Shown piece after piece: positions 16,435 through 24,189 of a stretch of DNA of 24,585 nucleotides. The notes below the pieces were generated by a model that searched no databases, was not told where the DNA came from, and saw nothing but the letters and a program-made list of their open reading frames with translations. Numbering within the stretch: the first letter of the stretch is position 1; each line of letters opens with the position of its first letter. The stretch covers positions 1 through 24,585 of the forward strand of contig CAZOJX010000013.1 of NCBI GenBank assembly GCA_964580255.1, given 5' to 3'. The DNA comes from HGM12587 sp964580255. GTDB taxonomy: Bacteria; Bacillota; Clostridia; Lachnospirales; Lachnospiraceae. The position numbers and the translations under genes are program-made.

Positions 16435-16444
16435 ATGCTAAACT
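16416..16444 (+). promoter_or_regulatory. Candidate promoter of the APC permease, embedded in the serA terminator
   Basis: TTGAGA (16416-16421), a 17-nt spacer made mostly of the terminator 3' arm and T-run, and TAAACT (16439-16444). It would start transcription near 16451, about 37 nt before the permease ATG. No better sigma-A match was seen between the terminator and the gene. Confidence 0.42.
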
Positions 16445-16487
16445 GTTCCTCGTTGTCTATTCAATCAAATTAAAAAGGAGAAACTCT

Positions 16488-17921
16488 ATGAATAAATCAT
16501 CAAAACAGATTTTATGGTATAATCTGGCATTTATGGCATTTTCTACAGTCTGGGGCTTTGGAAATGTATTAAATGGCTTTGTATACTTTAACGGTATTCA
16601 GGTAATCTTCAGCTGGATCTTAATGTTTTGTCTTTACTTCGTGCCATACGCATTGATGGTAGGAGAACTGGGCTCTGCATTTAAAAACTCCGGCGGCGGT
16701 GTAAGTTCCTGGATCCATCAGACAATGGGCAAAAAGCTGGCATATTACGCAGGCTGGACTTACTGGGCATGCCACATCACTTACATTGCAAGTAAGGGAA
16801 GCGGCGGATTAAAAGCGTTAAGCTGGGCAATTTTCCGTAATGCGGAAACCTACGATTCCCTGCCGACACTCTGGATTCAGCTGGCAACACTGGCAGTCTT
16901 TTTGTTCTTTGCATGGGTTGCAAGCCGCGGACTGAATCCGCTGAAAAAGCTGGCAACTTTGGCAGGAACCAGTATGTTCGTGATGTCGATTCTGTATATC
17001 CTCATGATGTTTGCTGCACCGGTGATCAATCCGGACGGCGGATATGTGAGCATGCAGTTTACGAAAGAATCTTTGATTCCAAACTTTAACATTGGATATT
17101 TCACTTCTTTGTCAATCCTGGTATTTGCGGTTGGCGGCTGTGAAAAAATTTCTCCGTATGTTAATAAAGTGAAAGATCCTGCAAAGGGCTTCCCGAAAGG
17201 GATGATCGCACTTGCAGCAATGGTTGTTGTATGCGCAATGCTGGGTACGGTTGCTATGGGTATGATGTTTGATCCGGCAGTGATCAATGAAAGCAGTCAG
17301 TCTTTCAGTTCCTATGTATCCAATGGTGCTTACTGGGCATTCCAGAAACTGGGTCATTACTACGGTGTGGGAGATTTCCTGCTGGTCGTTTATGCATTGT
17401 GCAACGTAATCGGACAGTTCTCTACACTGGTACTGAGCATCGACGCACCGCTTCGTATGCTGCTTGACAATGAAGATTCCCATGAATTTGTTCCGAGTGC
17501 ATTGCTGAAAAAGAACAAACATGGCGCATATGTGAACGGAATCAAAATGGTCGTTGTACTTTCCGGTGCCATCATTTTGATCCAGTCTCTTGTTCCGGGG
17601 GCAGCATCGGTATTACAGCAGCTGACAAAATTAAACTCTGTATGTATGCCGCTTCGTTACCTCTGGGTATTCGTTGCATACATTGCACTTCGTAAGAACA
17701 TGGACAAGCATCCGGCAGAATATCGTTTCGTGAAAAACCAGTTTGTTGCAAAATTCTTCGGCTGGTGGTGCTTTGGTGTAACAGCAGTTTGCTGTATTCT
17801 GGGTATGTACTCTGAGGACCTCTTTACGATGGTCTTAAATATCATCACTCCGATCGCATTAACAGCTCTCGGACTGATCATGCCATACCTTGCAAAACGT
17901 GAAAGAGCAAAAAAAGCATAA
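16488..17921 (+). CDS. APC-superfamily amino acid permease (YjeM/GadC-like)
   Basis: 477 residues with about 12 membrane helices and little else. The N-terminus has NLAFMAFSTVWGFGNVLNGF, where family members have the unwound TM1 substrate site. The motifs ELGSAFKNSGGGVSSWI and FAVGGCEKISPYVNKVKDPAKGFPKG are typical of the glutamate/GABA-type branch of APC transporters. The substrate is an amino acid or its decarboxylation product and cannot be fixed. Position after the serine/branched-chain operon is suggestive only, since a terminator separates them. ATG 16488 has AAAGGAGA upstream; the longer frame to 16410 runs into the terminator. Confidence 0.87.
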   Translation: MNKSSKQILWYNLAFMAFSTVWGFGNVLNGFVYFNGIQVIFSWILMFCLYFVPYALMVGELGSAFKNSGGGVSSWIHQTMGKKLAYYAGWTYWACHITYIASKGSGGLKALSWAIFRNAETYDSLPTLWIQLATLAVFLFFAWVASRGLNPLKKLATLAGTSMFVMSILYILMMFAAPVINPDGGYVSMQFTKESLIPNFNIGYFTSLSILVFAVGGCEKISPYVNKVKDPAKGFPKGMIALAAMVVVCAMLGTVAMGMMFDPAVINESSQSFSSYVSNGAYWAFQKLGHYYGVGDFLLVVYALCNVIGQFSTLVLSIDAPLRMLLDNEDSHEFVPSALLKKNKHGAYVNGIKMVVVLSGAIILIQSLVPGAASVLQQLTKLNSVCMPLRYLWVFVAYIALRKNMDKHPAEYRFVKNQFVAKFFGWWCFGVTAVCCILGMYSEDLFTMVLNIITPIALTALGLIMPYLAKRERAKKA

Positions 17922-17932
17922 AATAATAAAAG

Positions 17933-17959
17933 AAAAGGGCGTCCGCAGACGCCCTTTTT
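17933..17959. terminator. Bidirectional intrinsic terminator between the permease and rqcH
   Basis: An 11-bp stem AAAAGGGCGTC (17933-17943) pairs with GACGCCCTTTT (17948-17958) around a CGCA tetraloop, with T-runs on both strands. It lies 11 nt after the permease stop and 6 nt from the stop of the convergent rqcH. Confidence 0.9.
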
Positions 17960-17965
17960 GAGTTC

Positions 17966-19705
17966 TTAAAGCTGACGAAGTCCGGAAATATCCGAATCGA
18001 TCACAAGAGAGTAGTTGGTATAGTAAACGACAAAGCCCGGCTTTCCACCTTTTGGCTTTTTGATCTGTTTTTTCTGGACATAGTCGATTTCTACTTTTTC
18101 ATTGCCTCTGTTTTGAGAGTAATAAGCTGCCAAACGGCCGGCTTCCTCAAAAACTGCATCAGGAAGCTCCTCGGCACCTTCTGCTTTTACGATCACATGG
18201 GAGCCCGGAACTCCTTTTGCGTGAAACCACCAGTCATTGCCGGAGGCGAATTTGAAGGTTAGTTCCTCGTTCTGGAAGTTGTTTTTTCCTACATAAATGT
18301 GATAGCCGTCAGAGGAAAGATAATGGAACGGCTTGGAAGTGATCTTCGGTTTTTTGCTTCCCGGGTGCCGCTTTTTAATGTAACCGTATTCCATCAGTTC
18401 TTCCTTGATCTCAACCAGGTCTTCTTCTGACAATGCAATGTCCAAAGAGGTACTGATACTCTGGAGATGTTCGATTTCCTCACCGGTTTCTTTTAAAAGC
18501 TCTGTTACCGCTTCAAAAGTACGTTTGAGCTTACTGTATTTGTCGAAATATTTTTTTGCATTTTCCAAAGCAGTCAGCTGCGGATCCAGGGGGATCGTAA
18601 GCTCTTCGTTGGTATAGTAATTTAAGACGGTGATCGCCTGATCTCCCGGAGCGGCACTGTAGCCGTAGGTGGTCAGCAGCTCGCCGTAGATACGATAGGT
18701 ATCCCGAAGTTCTGTATCCTGAAGCTGCTTTGCCTGCAGATCGTATTTCTTTCGGCTGCGTTCCAGAGCATTTTGGACGATCTTGCGAAGATCTACCGAA
18801 CGCTGACGGATCCGGGTAACGAGATTTCGCTCTGCGTAATAGGTTTCCAGTACCTTGGAAATGCTTTCGTAGGAAACGGTTTCCATTTCCCTGTACATGG
18901 TCAGAGGCAGGGCGGCATATTCCAAAGGTGCGCTGCCCTGATAAATGATCCGAGGTGCAAAATTCCCCTGTTTTACATCTTCGATATAATATGAAAAGGT
19001 TTTGTAAAGATGCAGAAGCTCGATCTCGGAAAGTGCGTTTCCGGACATTTCTGCATTTAAACCGCTGCGAAAGACCACTTCATTGGCGGCCACAGGGCTG
19101 ATGCCGGTATAGGAAGTGTAGATCGCTTTGGCAAGCTTTGTGGACTTTCCTCCCACTAACTGGGTAAAGCCTTCCAAATCTGTGGTTAAGGGGTCTGCCT
19201 TTTCCTGAGTAACCGGGATAAAGTAGGTGCGTCCCGGCAGAACCTCACGAACAGAGCTCATCTGCAGGGAAACGTGCTTGATGCTGTCAATGATCCGGTC
19301 GTTTTCGTCACAGAAGATAATGTTGCTGTGTTTTCCCATGATCTCCACGATCAGCGTTTTATGACGAAGATCTCCCAGTTCGTCCAAATGCTCTACTTCG
19401 AAACGAATGATGCGCTCCAGTCCCGGCTGGGAGATTCCGGTAATCTTTCCGTTCTCGATATGTTTTCGAAGAAGCATACAGAAATTCGGTGCGGTCATGG
19501 GACTTGGTTTGCTGTTTTCCGTCAGGTAGATCAGAGGCAGAGAAGCGCTGGCGCTGATCAGCAGGCGGTAGCTGCCTGTAGGTGCTTTGATCGTCAGGAG
19601 CAGCTCGTCGCTTTCCGGCTGCGCAATTTTGCGGATTCGTCCGCCGCAGAGTGTTTCATTTAATTCTTTTGTAATATTTGCAATGGTAATCCCATCAAAA
19701 GCCAT
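17966..19705 (-). CDS. rqcH: Ribosome quality control protein RqcH (NFACT family, once called fibronectin-binding protein)
   Basis: 579 residues. The NFACT-N domain begins MAFDGITIANITKELNETL and GGRIRKIAQPESDELLLTIK. A helix-hairpin-helix and long coiled-coil middle (about 260-430, rich in Arg, Lys and Glu) follows, then a C-terminal NFACT-R domain (about 450-555) with GYHIYVGKNNFQNEELTFK and NDWWFHAKGVPGSHVIVK. In Bacillus, RqcH binds stalled 50S-peptidyl-tRNA and adds C-terminal alanine tails that mark the nascent chain for degradation. The start at 19705 is supported by AGGAGGATTTTTT just upstream. The open frame extends 9 codons further without a site. Full length and apparently intact. 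Confidence 0.93.
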   Translation of the reverse strand: MAFDGITIANITKELNETLCGGRIRKIAQPESDELLLTIKAPTGSYRLLISASASLPLIYLTENSKPSPMTAPNFCMLLRKHIENGKITGISQPGLERIIRFEVEHLDELGDLRHKTLIVEIMGKHSNIIFCDENDRIIDSIKHVSLQMSSVREVLPGRTYFIPVTQEKADPLTTDLEGFTQLVGGKSTKLAKAIYTSYTGISPVAANEVVFRSGLNAEMSGNALSEIELLHLYKTFSYYIEDVKQGNFAPRIIYQGSAPLEYAALPLTMYREMETVSYESISKVLETYYAERNLVTRIRQRSVDLRKIVQNALERSRKKYDLQAKQLQDTELRDTYRIYGELLTTYGYSAAPGDQAITVLNYYTNEELTIPLDPQLTALENAKKYFDKYSKLKRTFEAVTELLKETGEEIEHLQSISTSLDIALSEEDLVEIKEELMEYGYIKKRHPGSKKPKITSKPFHYLSSDGYHIYVGKNNFQNEELTFKFASGNDWWFHAKGVPGSHVIVKAEGAEELPDAVFEEAGRLAAYYSQNRGNEKVEIDYVQKKQIKKPKGGKPGFVVYYTNYSLVIDSDISGLRQL

Positions 19706-19740
19706 AAAAAATCCTCCTGTGCATGTTCGCACTACTTCGT

Positions 19741-19769
19741 ATTATACTTGACGATGATTTCTAAATCAA
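19741..19769 (-). promoter_or_regulatory. Promoter of rqcH
   Basis: Minus strand: TTGATT (19769-19764), a 17-nt spacer and a perfect TATAAT (19746-19741), about 36 nt before the rqcH start. It is interleaved with the yicC promoter on the other strand. Confidence 0.65.
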
Positions 19770-19776
19770 CTATAAT
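19748..19776 (+). promoter_or_regulatory. Promoter of yicC-gmk-rpoZ
   Basis: TTGACG (19748-19753), a 17-nt spacer and a perfect TATAAT (19771-19776), with an expected leader of about 40 nt. Its -35 lies inside the spacer of the rqcH promoter and vice versa. Confidence 0.72.
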
Positions 19777-19822
19777 AAAACAGTATGCAATATTGGAATA
19801 TTATGCAAAAGAGAGAAAAAAT

Positions 19823-20701
19823 ATGGTAAAGAGCATGACAGGCTTCGGAAGATGTGAAATCTCCGAAGGAACCAGAAAAATGACGGTTGAGATGAAATCT
19901 GTAAACCACAGATATCTTGACGTAAACATGAAGATGCCAAAGAAACTGAACTTCTTTGATGCGTCTATCAGAAATTTATTAAAATCTTATATTCAGAGAG
20001 GAAAGGTAGATCTTTTTATTACATTTGAAGATACTGCAGAAACAAATTTTTCTCTGAAGTATAACCGGGAACTTGCGGGAGAATATCTGAAATATCTTCA
20101 GCAGATGTCGGAACAGTTCGGATTGGAAAATGATATCCGTGTTTCCACACTGTCTAGATATCCGGAAGTTTTTTCCATGGAAGAAGTACAGGTGGATGAA
20201 GAAGAACTGTGGAATCTTCTGGAAAAAGCACTGAAGGGTGCCTGCGAGCAGTTTGTAGAAACCAGGATCAAGGAAGGCGAGCATTTAAAGAAGGATCTTT
20301 TTGCAAAACTGGACGAAATGCTTGAAAATGTGGAATTTATTTCCGTGCGTTCTCCTCAGATCATTGGTGAATACCGCAAAAAACTGGAAGATAAGGTAAA
20401 AGAGCTTCTGGAAGATGCCCATATTGAGGAAAGCAGACTGGCAACAGAGATCACGATCTTTGCAGATAAGATTTGCGTAGACGAGGAGATCGTACGCTTA
20501 AGAAGCCATATTGAACATACAAGAGCTACGCTGGAGGAAGGCGGCGCTGTGGGACGAAAACTGGACTTTATTGCTCAGGAAATGAACCGGGAAGCCAATA
20601 CGATCCTTTCCAAAGCAAACGATCTTGAAGTTTCCAATCGAGCAATCGATCTGAAAACAGAGATTGAAAAGGTTCGAGAACAGATTCAGAATATTGAATA
20701 A
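19823..20701 (+). CDS. yicC: YicC/YloC family endoribonuclease
   Basis: 292 residues, normal length. The family hallmarks are MVKSMTGFGR at the start, EMKSVNHRYLDVNMKMPKKL near residue 25, and the C-terminal block GRKLDFIAQEMNREANTILS followed by SKANDLEVSNRAIDLKTEIEKVREQIQNIE. E. coli YicC is reported as an endoribonuclease acting on small regulatory RNAs. ATG 19823 is chosen since translation from there gives the conserved N-terminus; AGAGAG upstream is a modest ribosome-binding site. It is followed by gmk after 17 nt. The remA (DUF370) gene often found between yicC and gmk in Firmicutes is absent. Confidence 0.93.
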   Translation: MVKSMTGFGRCEISEGTRKMTVEMKSVNHRYLDVNMKMPKKLNFFDASIRNLLKSYIQRGKVDLFITFEDTAETNFSLKYNRELAGEYLKYLQQMSEQFGLENDIRVSTLSRYPEVFSMEEVQVDEEELWNLLEKALKGACEQFVETRIKEGEHLKKDLFAKLDEMLENVEFISVRSPQIIGEYRKKLEDKVKELLEDAHIEESRLATEITIFADKICVDEEIVRLRSHIEHTRATLEEGGAVGRKLDFIAQEMNREANTILSKANDLEVSNRAIDLKTEIEKVREQIQNIE

Positions 20702-20718
20702 AAAAGGGAGTTAGTGAT

Positions 20719-21351
20719 ATGAAGAAACAAGGAACCCTGGTTGTTGTTTCCGGATTTGCGGGAACCGGTAAGGGAACGGTCATGAAGGAGCTGCTTGCCC
20801 GATATGATTCCTATGCGCTTTCTATTTCCGCTACGACCAGAAATCCGAGACCGGGAGAGGCTGACGGGAGAGAATATTTCTTCAAAACAAAAGAAGAATT
20901 TGAGCAGATGATCGCACAGGACGCATTTGTGGAGTATGCCTGCTATGTGGGAAACTACTACGGGACTCCGAAAAAATATGTGGAGGATCAGCTGGCAGAC
21001 GGCAAAGACGTGATTCTGGAAATTGAGATCCAGGGAGCACTGAAAGTAAAAAAACAGTTCCCGGACGCATTGCTTTTGTTTATTGCACCTCCAAGTGCAG
21101 ATGTGCTGAAGGACCGACTGGTCGGCAGAGGCACGGAAACAGAAGATGTCATTGCCAAAAGACTGGCAAGAGCTGTGGAAGAATCCGAAGGAATCGAAAA
21201 CTATGACTATCTGGTGGTAAATGATAATCTGGAAGAATGTGTGGAAAACGTCCATCATATGATCCAGAGTGCCGGCTGGAAAATGTCCAGGAGAGAATCC
21301 GATGTGGAAAGATTAAGAAAAGAAATCAGTAAATTTTCGAAAGGAGAATAA
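20719..21351 (+). CDS. gmk: Guanylate kinase
   Basis: 210 residues, standard size. It phosphorylates GMP to GDP with ATP in the cytosol. The P-loop is GFAGTGKGT (12-20), where most homologues have GPSGxGKGT, but the catalytic Gly-Lys-Gly-Thr is kept. The GMP-binding segment SISATTRNPRPGEADGREYFF and the lid-region arginines in KDRLVGRGTE and RLARAVEE are present. GGGAG precedes ATG 20719. It starts 17 nt after yicC and ends 3 nt before rpoZ, so it is in the same operon. Confidence 0.95.
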   Translation: MKKQGTLVVVSGFAGTGKGTVMKELLARYDSYALSISATTRNPRPGEADGREYFFKTKEEFEQMIAQDAFVEYACYVGNYYGTPKKYVEDQLADGKDVILEIEIQGALKVKKQFPDALLLFIAPPSADVLKDRLVGRGTETEDVIAKRLARAVEESEGIENYDYLVVNDNLEECVENVHHMIQSAGWKMSRRESDVERLRKEISKFSKGE

Positions 21352-21354
21352 AGA

Positions 21355-21612
21355 ATGTTACATCCATCTTATTCAGATTTAATGAACGTAGTAAACAAAG
21401 AAGTAGAAGAAGGGGAAACACCTGTTGTAAACAGCAGATATTCTATCGTTATGGCAACCAGCAAACGTGCACGTCAGATCGTATCCGGTGCAGAACCGCA
21501 GGTAAATCCAAACGGTAAGAAAGCACTTTCCATTGCCATCGAAGAACTGGCAAACGAAAAGATCCACATTCTTGCAGAGTGCGAAGAAACGGAAGAAAAC
21601 GAAGAAGTTTAA
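21355..21612 (+). CDS. rpoZ: RNA polymerase omega subunit
   Basis: 85 residues. The core motif RYSIVMATSKRARQIVSGAE followed by NGKKALSIAIEELANEKI is the omega fold that clasps the beta-prime C-terminus and assists polymerase assembly. The C-terminus is acidic (EETEENEEV). AAAGGAGAATAAAG precedes the ATG, and it is only 3 nt after gmk. Last gene of the operon; the terminator lies 130 nt downstream, leaving a long 3' untranslated region. Confidence 0.94.
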   Translation: MLHPSYSDLMNVVNKEVEEGETPVVNSRYSIVMATSKRARQIVSGAEPQVNPNGKKALSIAIEELANEKIHILAECEETEENEEV

Positions 21613-21621
21613 ACTTTTTAG

Positions 21622-21643
21622 GAGGGTTTTTACGGAAATCCTC
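21622..21643 (+). other. Hairpin in the 3' untranslated region of rpoZ
   Basis: GAGGGTTTT (21622-21630) pairs with GAAATCCTC (21635-21643) around a TACG tetraloop; two of the nine pairs are G-T. An AGGAGG sequence is locked in its 5' arm, yet no start codon lies at the right distance. There is no T-tract, so it is not a standard terminator. It could protect the mRNA 3' region. Confidence 0.5.
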
Positions 21644-21655
21644 ATAACGGACATG

Positions 21656-21671
21656 AAACCACAGAAACACA
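21656..21671 (+). repeat. 16-nt direct repeat, copy 1 (rpoZ 3' region)
   Basis: AAACCACAGAAACACA. It matches the copy at 21852-21867 at 15 of 16 positions, 196 nt apart. It lies downstream of rpoZ and before the terminator; a partly complementary GT-rich tract (TTGTGTGGATTTGTGTTG, about 21683-21700) follows it. Confidence 0.6.
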
Positions 21672-21741
21672 GGCTTTGGGATTGTGTGGATTTGTGTTGT
21701 TTTCAAGAAAAGTATGGAAAATTGCATAAAATAAGTATTGG

Positions 21742-21775
21742 AAAGCCCGAAAAACCTTGATTTTTCGGGCTTTTT
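21742..21775 (+). terminator. Intrinsic terminator of the yicC-gmk-rpoZ operon
   Basis: A 13-bp stem AAAGCCCGAAAAA (21742-21754) pairs perfectly with TTTTTCGGGCTTT (21761-21773), with loop CCTTGA and further Ts. It separates the housekeeping operon from the microcompartment operon. Confidence 0.9.
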
Positions 21776-21804
21776 GAAAAAATAGGAAAAATATTGGAAA
21801 AGCA

Positions 21805-21833
21805 TTGATTTTTACATGAAAAGGTGATAAAAT
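21805..21833 (+). promoter_or_regulatory. Promoter of the microcompartment operon
   Basis: TTGATT, a 17-nt spacer and TAAAAT, with transcription expected from about 21840 and a leader of about 48 nt before the fucA start. The second 16-nt repeat copy lies in that leader. Motif and position only. Confidence 0.5.
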
Positions 21834-21851
21834 GTTGACAAAACAGAAATA

Positions 21852-21867
21852 AAACCACACAAACACA
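21852..21867 (+). repeat. 16-nt direct repeat, copy 2 (leader of the microcompartment operon)
   Basis: AAACCACACAAACACA, 15/16 identical to 21656-21671. It sits about 12-27 nt after the predicted transcription start and ends just before the TAAGGAGG ribosome-binding site. This is a typical place for an operator that blocks elongation or for an RNA-binding site controlling translation. Confidence 0.6.
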
Positions 21868-21887
21868 CATTAAGGAGGATTTTTAGC

Positions 21888-22700
21888 ATGGCTAACGAAT
21901 ACGAAATTAAAAAACAAATTTGTGACATAGGTAAACGTATCTATGACAGAGGAATGGTTGCTGCAAATGATGGTAACATTTCTGTAAAACTTAATGATAA
22001 CGAATTCCTTTGCACACCAACAGGCGTTTCTAAAGGTTTCATGACACCGGAATACATCTGTAAAGTAGATAAAGATGGTAACACCATTCAGGCAAACGGA
22101 AACTTCAGACCATCATCTGAAATCAAAATGCATATGAGAGTTTACAAATGCAGACCAGACGTTGGATCAGTTGTTCACGCTCATCCATCTTATGCAACAT
22201 CTTTCGCAATCGCTGGTATCCCATTAACACAGCCGATCATGCCGGAAGCAGTTATCGCTCTTGGATGCGTACCAATCGCTCCTTACGGAACACCTTCTAC
22301 AATGGAAATTCCAGATGCAGTAGAAAAATTCCTTCCATACTACGATGCAGTTTTACTTGAAAGCCATGGTGCTTTAACATGGTCTACAGACCTTTTAGCT
22401 GCATACCACAAAATGGAATCTGTAGAATTCTACGCAGAATTATTATACAAAGCTCGTCAGCTTGGCGGACCAAAAGAATTCGATAAAGCAACAATCGAAA
22501 AATTATATGAAATCAGAAGACAGATGGGTCTTCCGGGAAAACATCCTGCAAACCTCTGTGCTGAAATCAACAAAAACAACCCAGAAGGATGTAAAGGATG
22601 TCATTCCTGCAAATCTTCTGCTGGAAGCTGCAAGAGCGAAGATAAAAATATCGAAGCAATCGTTGCAGAAGTAACAAAGAGAGTATTATCTCAGATGTAA
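21888..22700 (+). CDS. fucA: L-fuculose-1-phosphate aldolase with C-terminal microcompartment-targeting peptide
   Basis: 270 residues, about 55 longer than ordinary FucA. The class-II aldolase core cleaves fuculose phosphate (probably also rhamnulose phosphate) into dihydroxyacetone phosphate and lactaldehyde. Zinc/catalytic residues are visible at Glu78 (SSEIKMH), His97 and His99 (VVHAHPSYA) and His160 (LLESHGALTW), in the same spacing as E. coli Glu73/His92/His94/His155. The extra tail has a Cys-rich linker (Cys235, 238, 241 and 248) and an amphipathic helix DKNIEAIVAEVTKRVLSQM (252-270), typical of encapsulation peptides. Aldolases of this form belong to GRM5-type fucose/rhamnose microcompartments, as in Clostridium phytofermentans and Roseburia. 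TAAGGAGGA precedes the ATG. First gene of its operon. Confidence 0.92.
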   Translation: MANEYEIKKQICDIGKRIYDRGMVAANDGNISVKLNDNEFLCTPTGVSKGFMTPEYICKVDKDGNTIQANGNFRPSSEIKMHMRVYKCRPDVGSVVHAHPSYATSFAIAGIPLTQPIMPEAVIALGCVPIAPYGTPSTMEIPDAVEKFLPYYDAVLLESHGALTWSTDLLAAYHKMESVEFYAELLYKARQLGGPKEFDKATIEKLYEIRRQMGLPGKHPANLCAEINKNNPEGCKGCHSCKSSAGSCKSEDKNIEAIVAEVTKRVLSQM

Positions 22701-22732
22701 TCGGATTCTGAGAATACAGGAGGATTTTAATC

Positions 22733-24172
22733 GTGGCTATTAACGAACAGGAAATTCAGAATATCGTCAGAAGTGTTTTGCAGGGAATGAATGCAGCACC
22801 AAAGGCGGAAGCTGCACCTGCGACAGGTTTGCTGGCATCTTACAAAGATAAGAAAATGCTCGGCGTTTTCGATGATATCGAAGATGCGATCGCTGCAGCT
22901 AAGAAAGCTCAGAAAGAAATCCAGCCGATGCCTCTTGAATTTAGAGAAAAGATCATTGCAAACATCCGTAAAAAAACACTGGAAAATGCAAAACTCTTTG
23001 CAGAACTCGGTGTAGAAGAAACAGGAATGGGCAATGTCGGTCATAAAATTTTGAAACATCAGCTGGTAGCTGAAAAGACACCTGGTACAGAAGATTTAAG
23101 TACAACAGCATGGTCTGGTGACAGAGGTCTTACTTTAGTAGAACAGGGACCATTTGGTGTGATCGGTGCGGTTTGTCCGTCTACCAATCCATCAGAAACA
23201 GTCATCTGTAACTCCATGGGTATGATTGCAGCAGGAAATACCGTTGTATTTGCTCCGCATCCATCAGCAAAAACAGTTTCCAACCTTGCAATCGATATGA
23301 TCAACCGTGCAAGCGTGGAAGTTGGCGGTCCTGAAAATATTGCAGTTGCAGTAAAAGAACCGACCATGGACGTAAGCAAGACAATCTTCTCCCACAAGGA
23401 CATTTCCTTACTGGTTGCAACCGGAGGTCCTGGAGTTGTTACTACAGTTCTTTCTTCCGGAAAGAGAGCAATGGGAGCCGGCGCAGGCAACCCGCCAGTA
23501 TTAGTTGATGAAACAGCAAATATTCCAAAGGCAGCAGAAGACATTGTCAATGGCTGTACTTTTGATAACAACCTTCCATGTATCGCAGAAAAAGAAGTCG
23601 TAGCAGTAGATATGATCGCTGATGAACTGATCTATTATATGGAACAGAACGGCTGCTATCGTGCGAGCAAAGAAGAAGTAGACAAGCTGGTTCAGACAGT
23701 TCTGATCGAAAAGAACGGAAAATATACATTGAACAGAAAATGCGTAGGAAGAAGCGCAAAGGTTCTGTTAGGAATGATCGGAGTAACTGTAGGAGATGAC
23801 ATCAGATGTATCATCTTTGAAGGTGAAAAAGAACATCCGCTGATCTGGGAAGAATTAATGATGCCGATCCTTGGTATCGTTAGAGTTAAAGATGTTGATG
23901 AAGGCATCGAGACTGCATTAGTCCTGGAACACGGAAACAGACATTCCGCACATATGCATTCAACAAATATTCAGAATCTTACAAAATACGGTAAGACACT
24001 GGATACAGCAATCTTCGTAAAGAATGGCCCATCCTATGCAGCATTAGGATTCGGCGGCGAAGGATATCCAACCTTCACCATCTGCAGCCGTACAGGCGAA
24101 GGACTCACTTCTGCAAAATCCTTTACAAAGAGCAGAAGATGCGTTATGGTTGATGCTTTGTGTATCAGATAG
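22733..24172 (+). CDS. pduP: CoA-acylating propionaldehyde dehydrogenase, microcompartment-targeted (PduP-like)
   Basis: 479 residues. It oxidises propionaldehyde with NAD and CoA to propionyl-CoA inside the shell, with the CoA and NAD pools recycled in the lumen. An N-terminal amphipathic targeting helix EQEIQNIVRSVLQGM is joined by an Ala/Pro linker to the ALDH fold. The catalytic Cys283 is in FDNNLPCIAEKEV, and the nucleotide-binding GPFGVIGAVCPSTNPSE and the ATGGPGVV and GAGAGNPPVLVDE blocks are typical of the PduP/EutE family. The start is GTG 22733 with CAGGAGGA upstream, giving the complete helix. It begins 32 nt after fucA. It is not related closely to the class-3 ALDH at 192-1574. 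Confidence 0.92.
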   Translation: MAINEQEIQNIVRSVLQGMNAAPKAEAAPATGLLASYKDKKMLGVFDDIEDAIAAAKKAQKEIQPMPLEFREKIIANIRKKTLENAKLFAELGVEETGMGNVGHKILKHQLVAEKTPGTEDLSTTAWSGDRGLTLVEQGPFGVIGAVCPSTNPSETVICNSMGMIAAGNTVVFAPHPSAKTVSNLAIDMINRASVEVGGPENIAVAVKEPTMDVSKTIFSHKDISLLVATGGPGVVTTVLSSGKRAMGAGAGNPPVLVDETANIPKAAEDIVNGCTFDNNLPCIAEKEVVAVDMIADELIYYMEQNGCYRASKEEVDKLVQTVLIEKNGKYTLNRKCVGRSAKVLLGMIGVTVGDDIRCIIFEGEKEHPLIWEELMMPILGIVRVKDVDEGIETALVLEHGNRHSAHMHSTNIQNLTKYGKTLDTAIFVKNGPSYAALGFGGEGYPTFTICSRTGEGLTSAKSFTKSRRCVMVDALCIR

Positions 24173-24189
24173 GAAAAGGGGTAATCGAC

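Noticed and set aside
21654..21760. 35-residue ORF from ATG 21654 (MKPQKHRLWDC...) between rpoZ and the terminator.
   Set aside because: No ribosome-binding site at the right distance, composition unlike neighbouring genes, and it reads through the terminator stem; better explained as 3' untranslated region.
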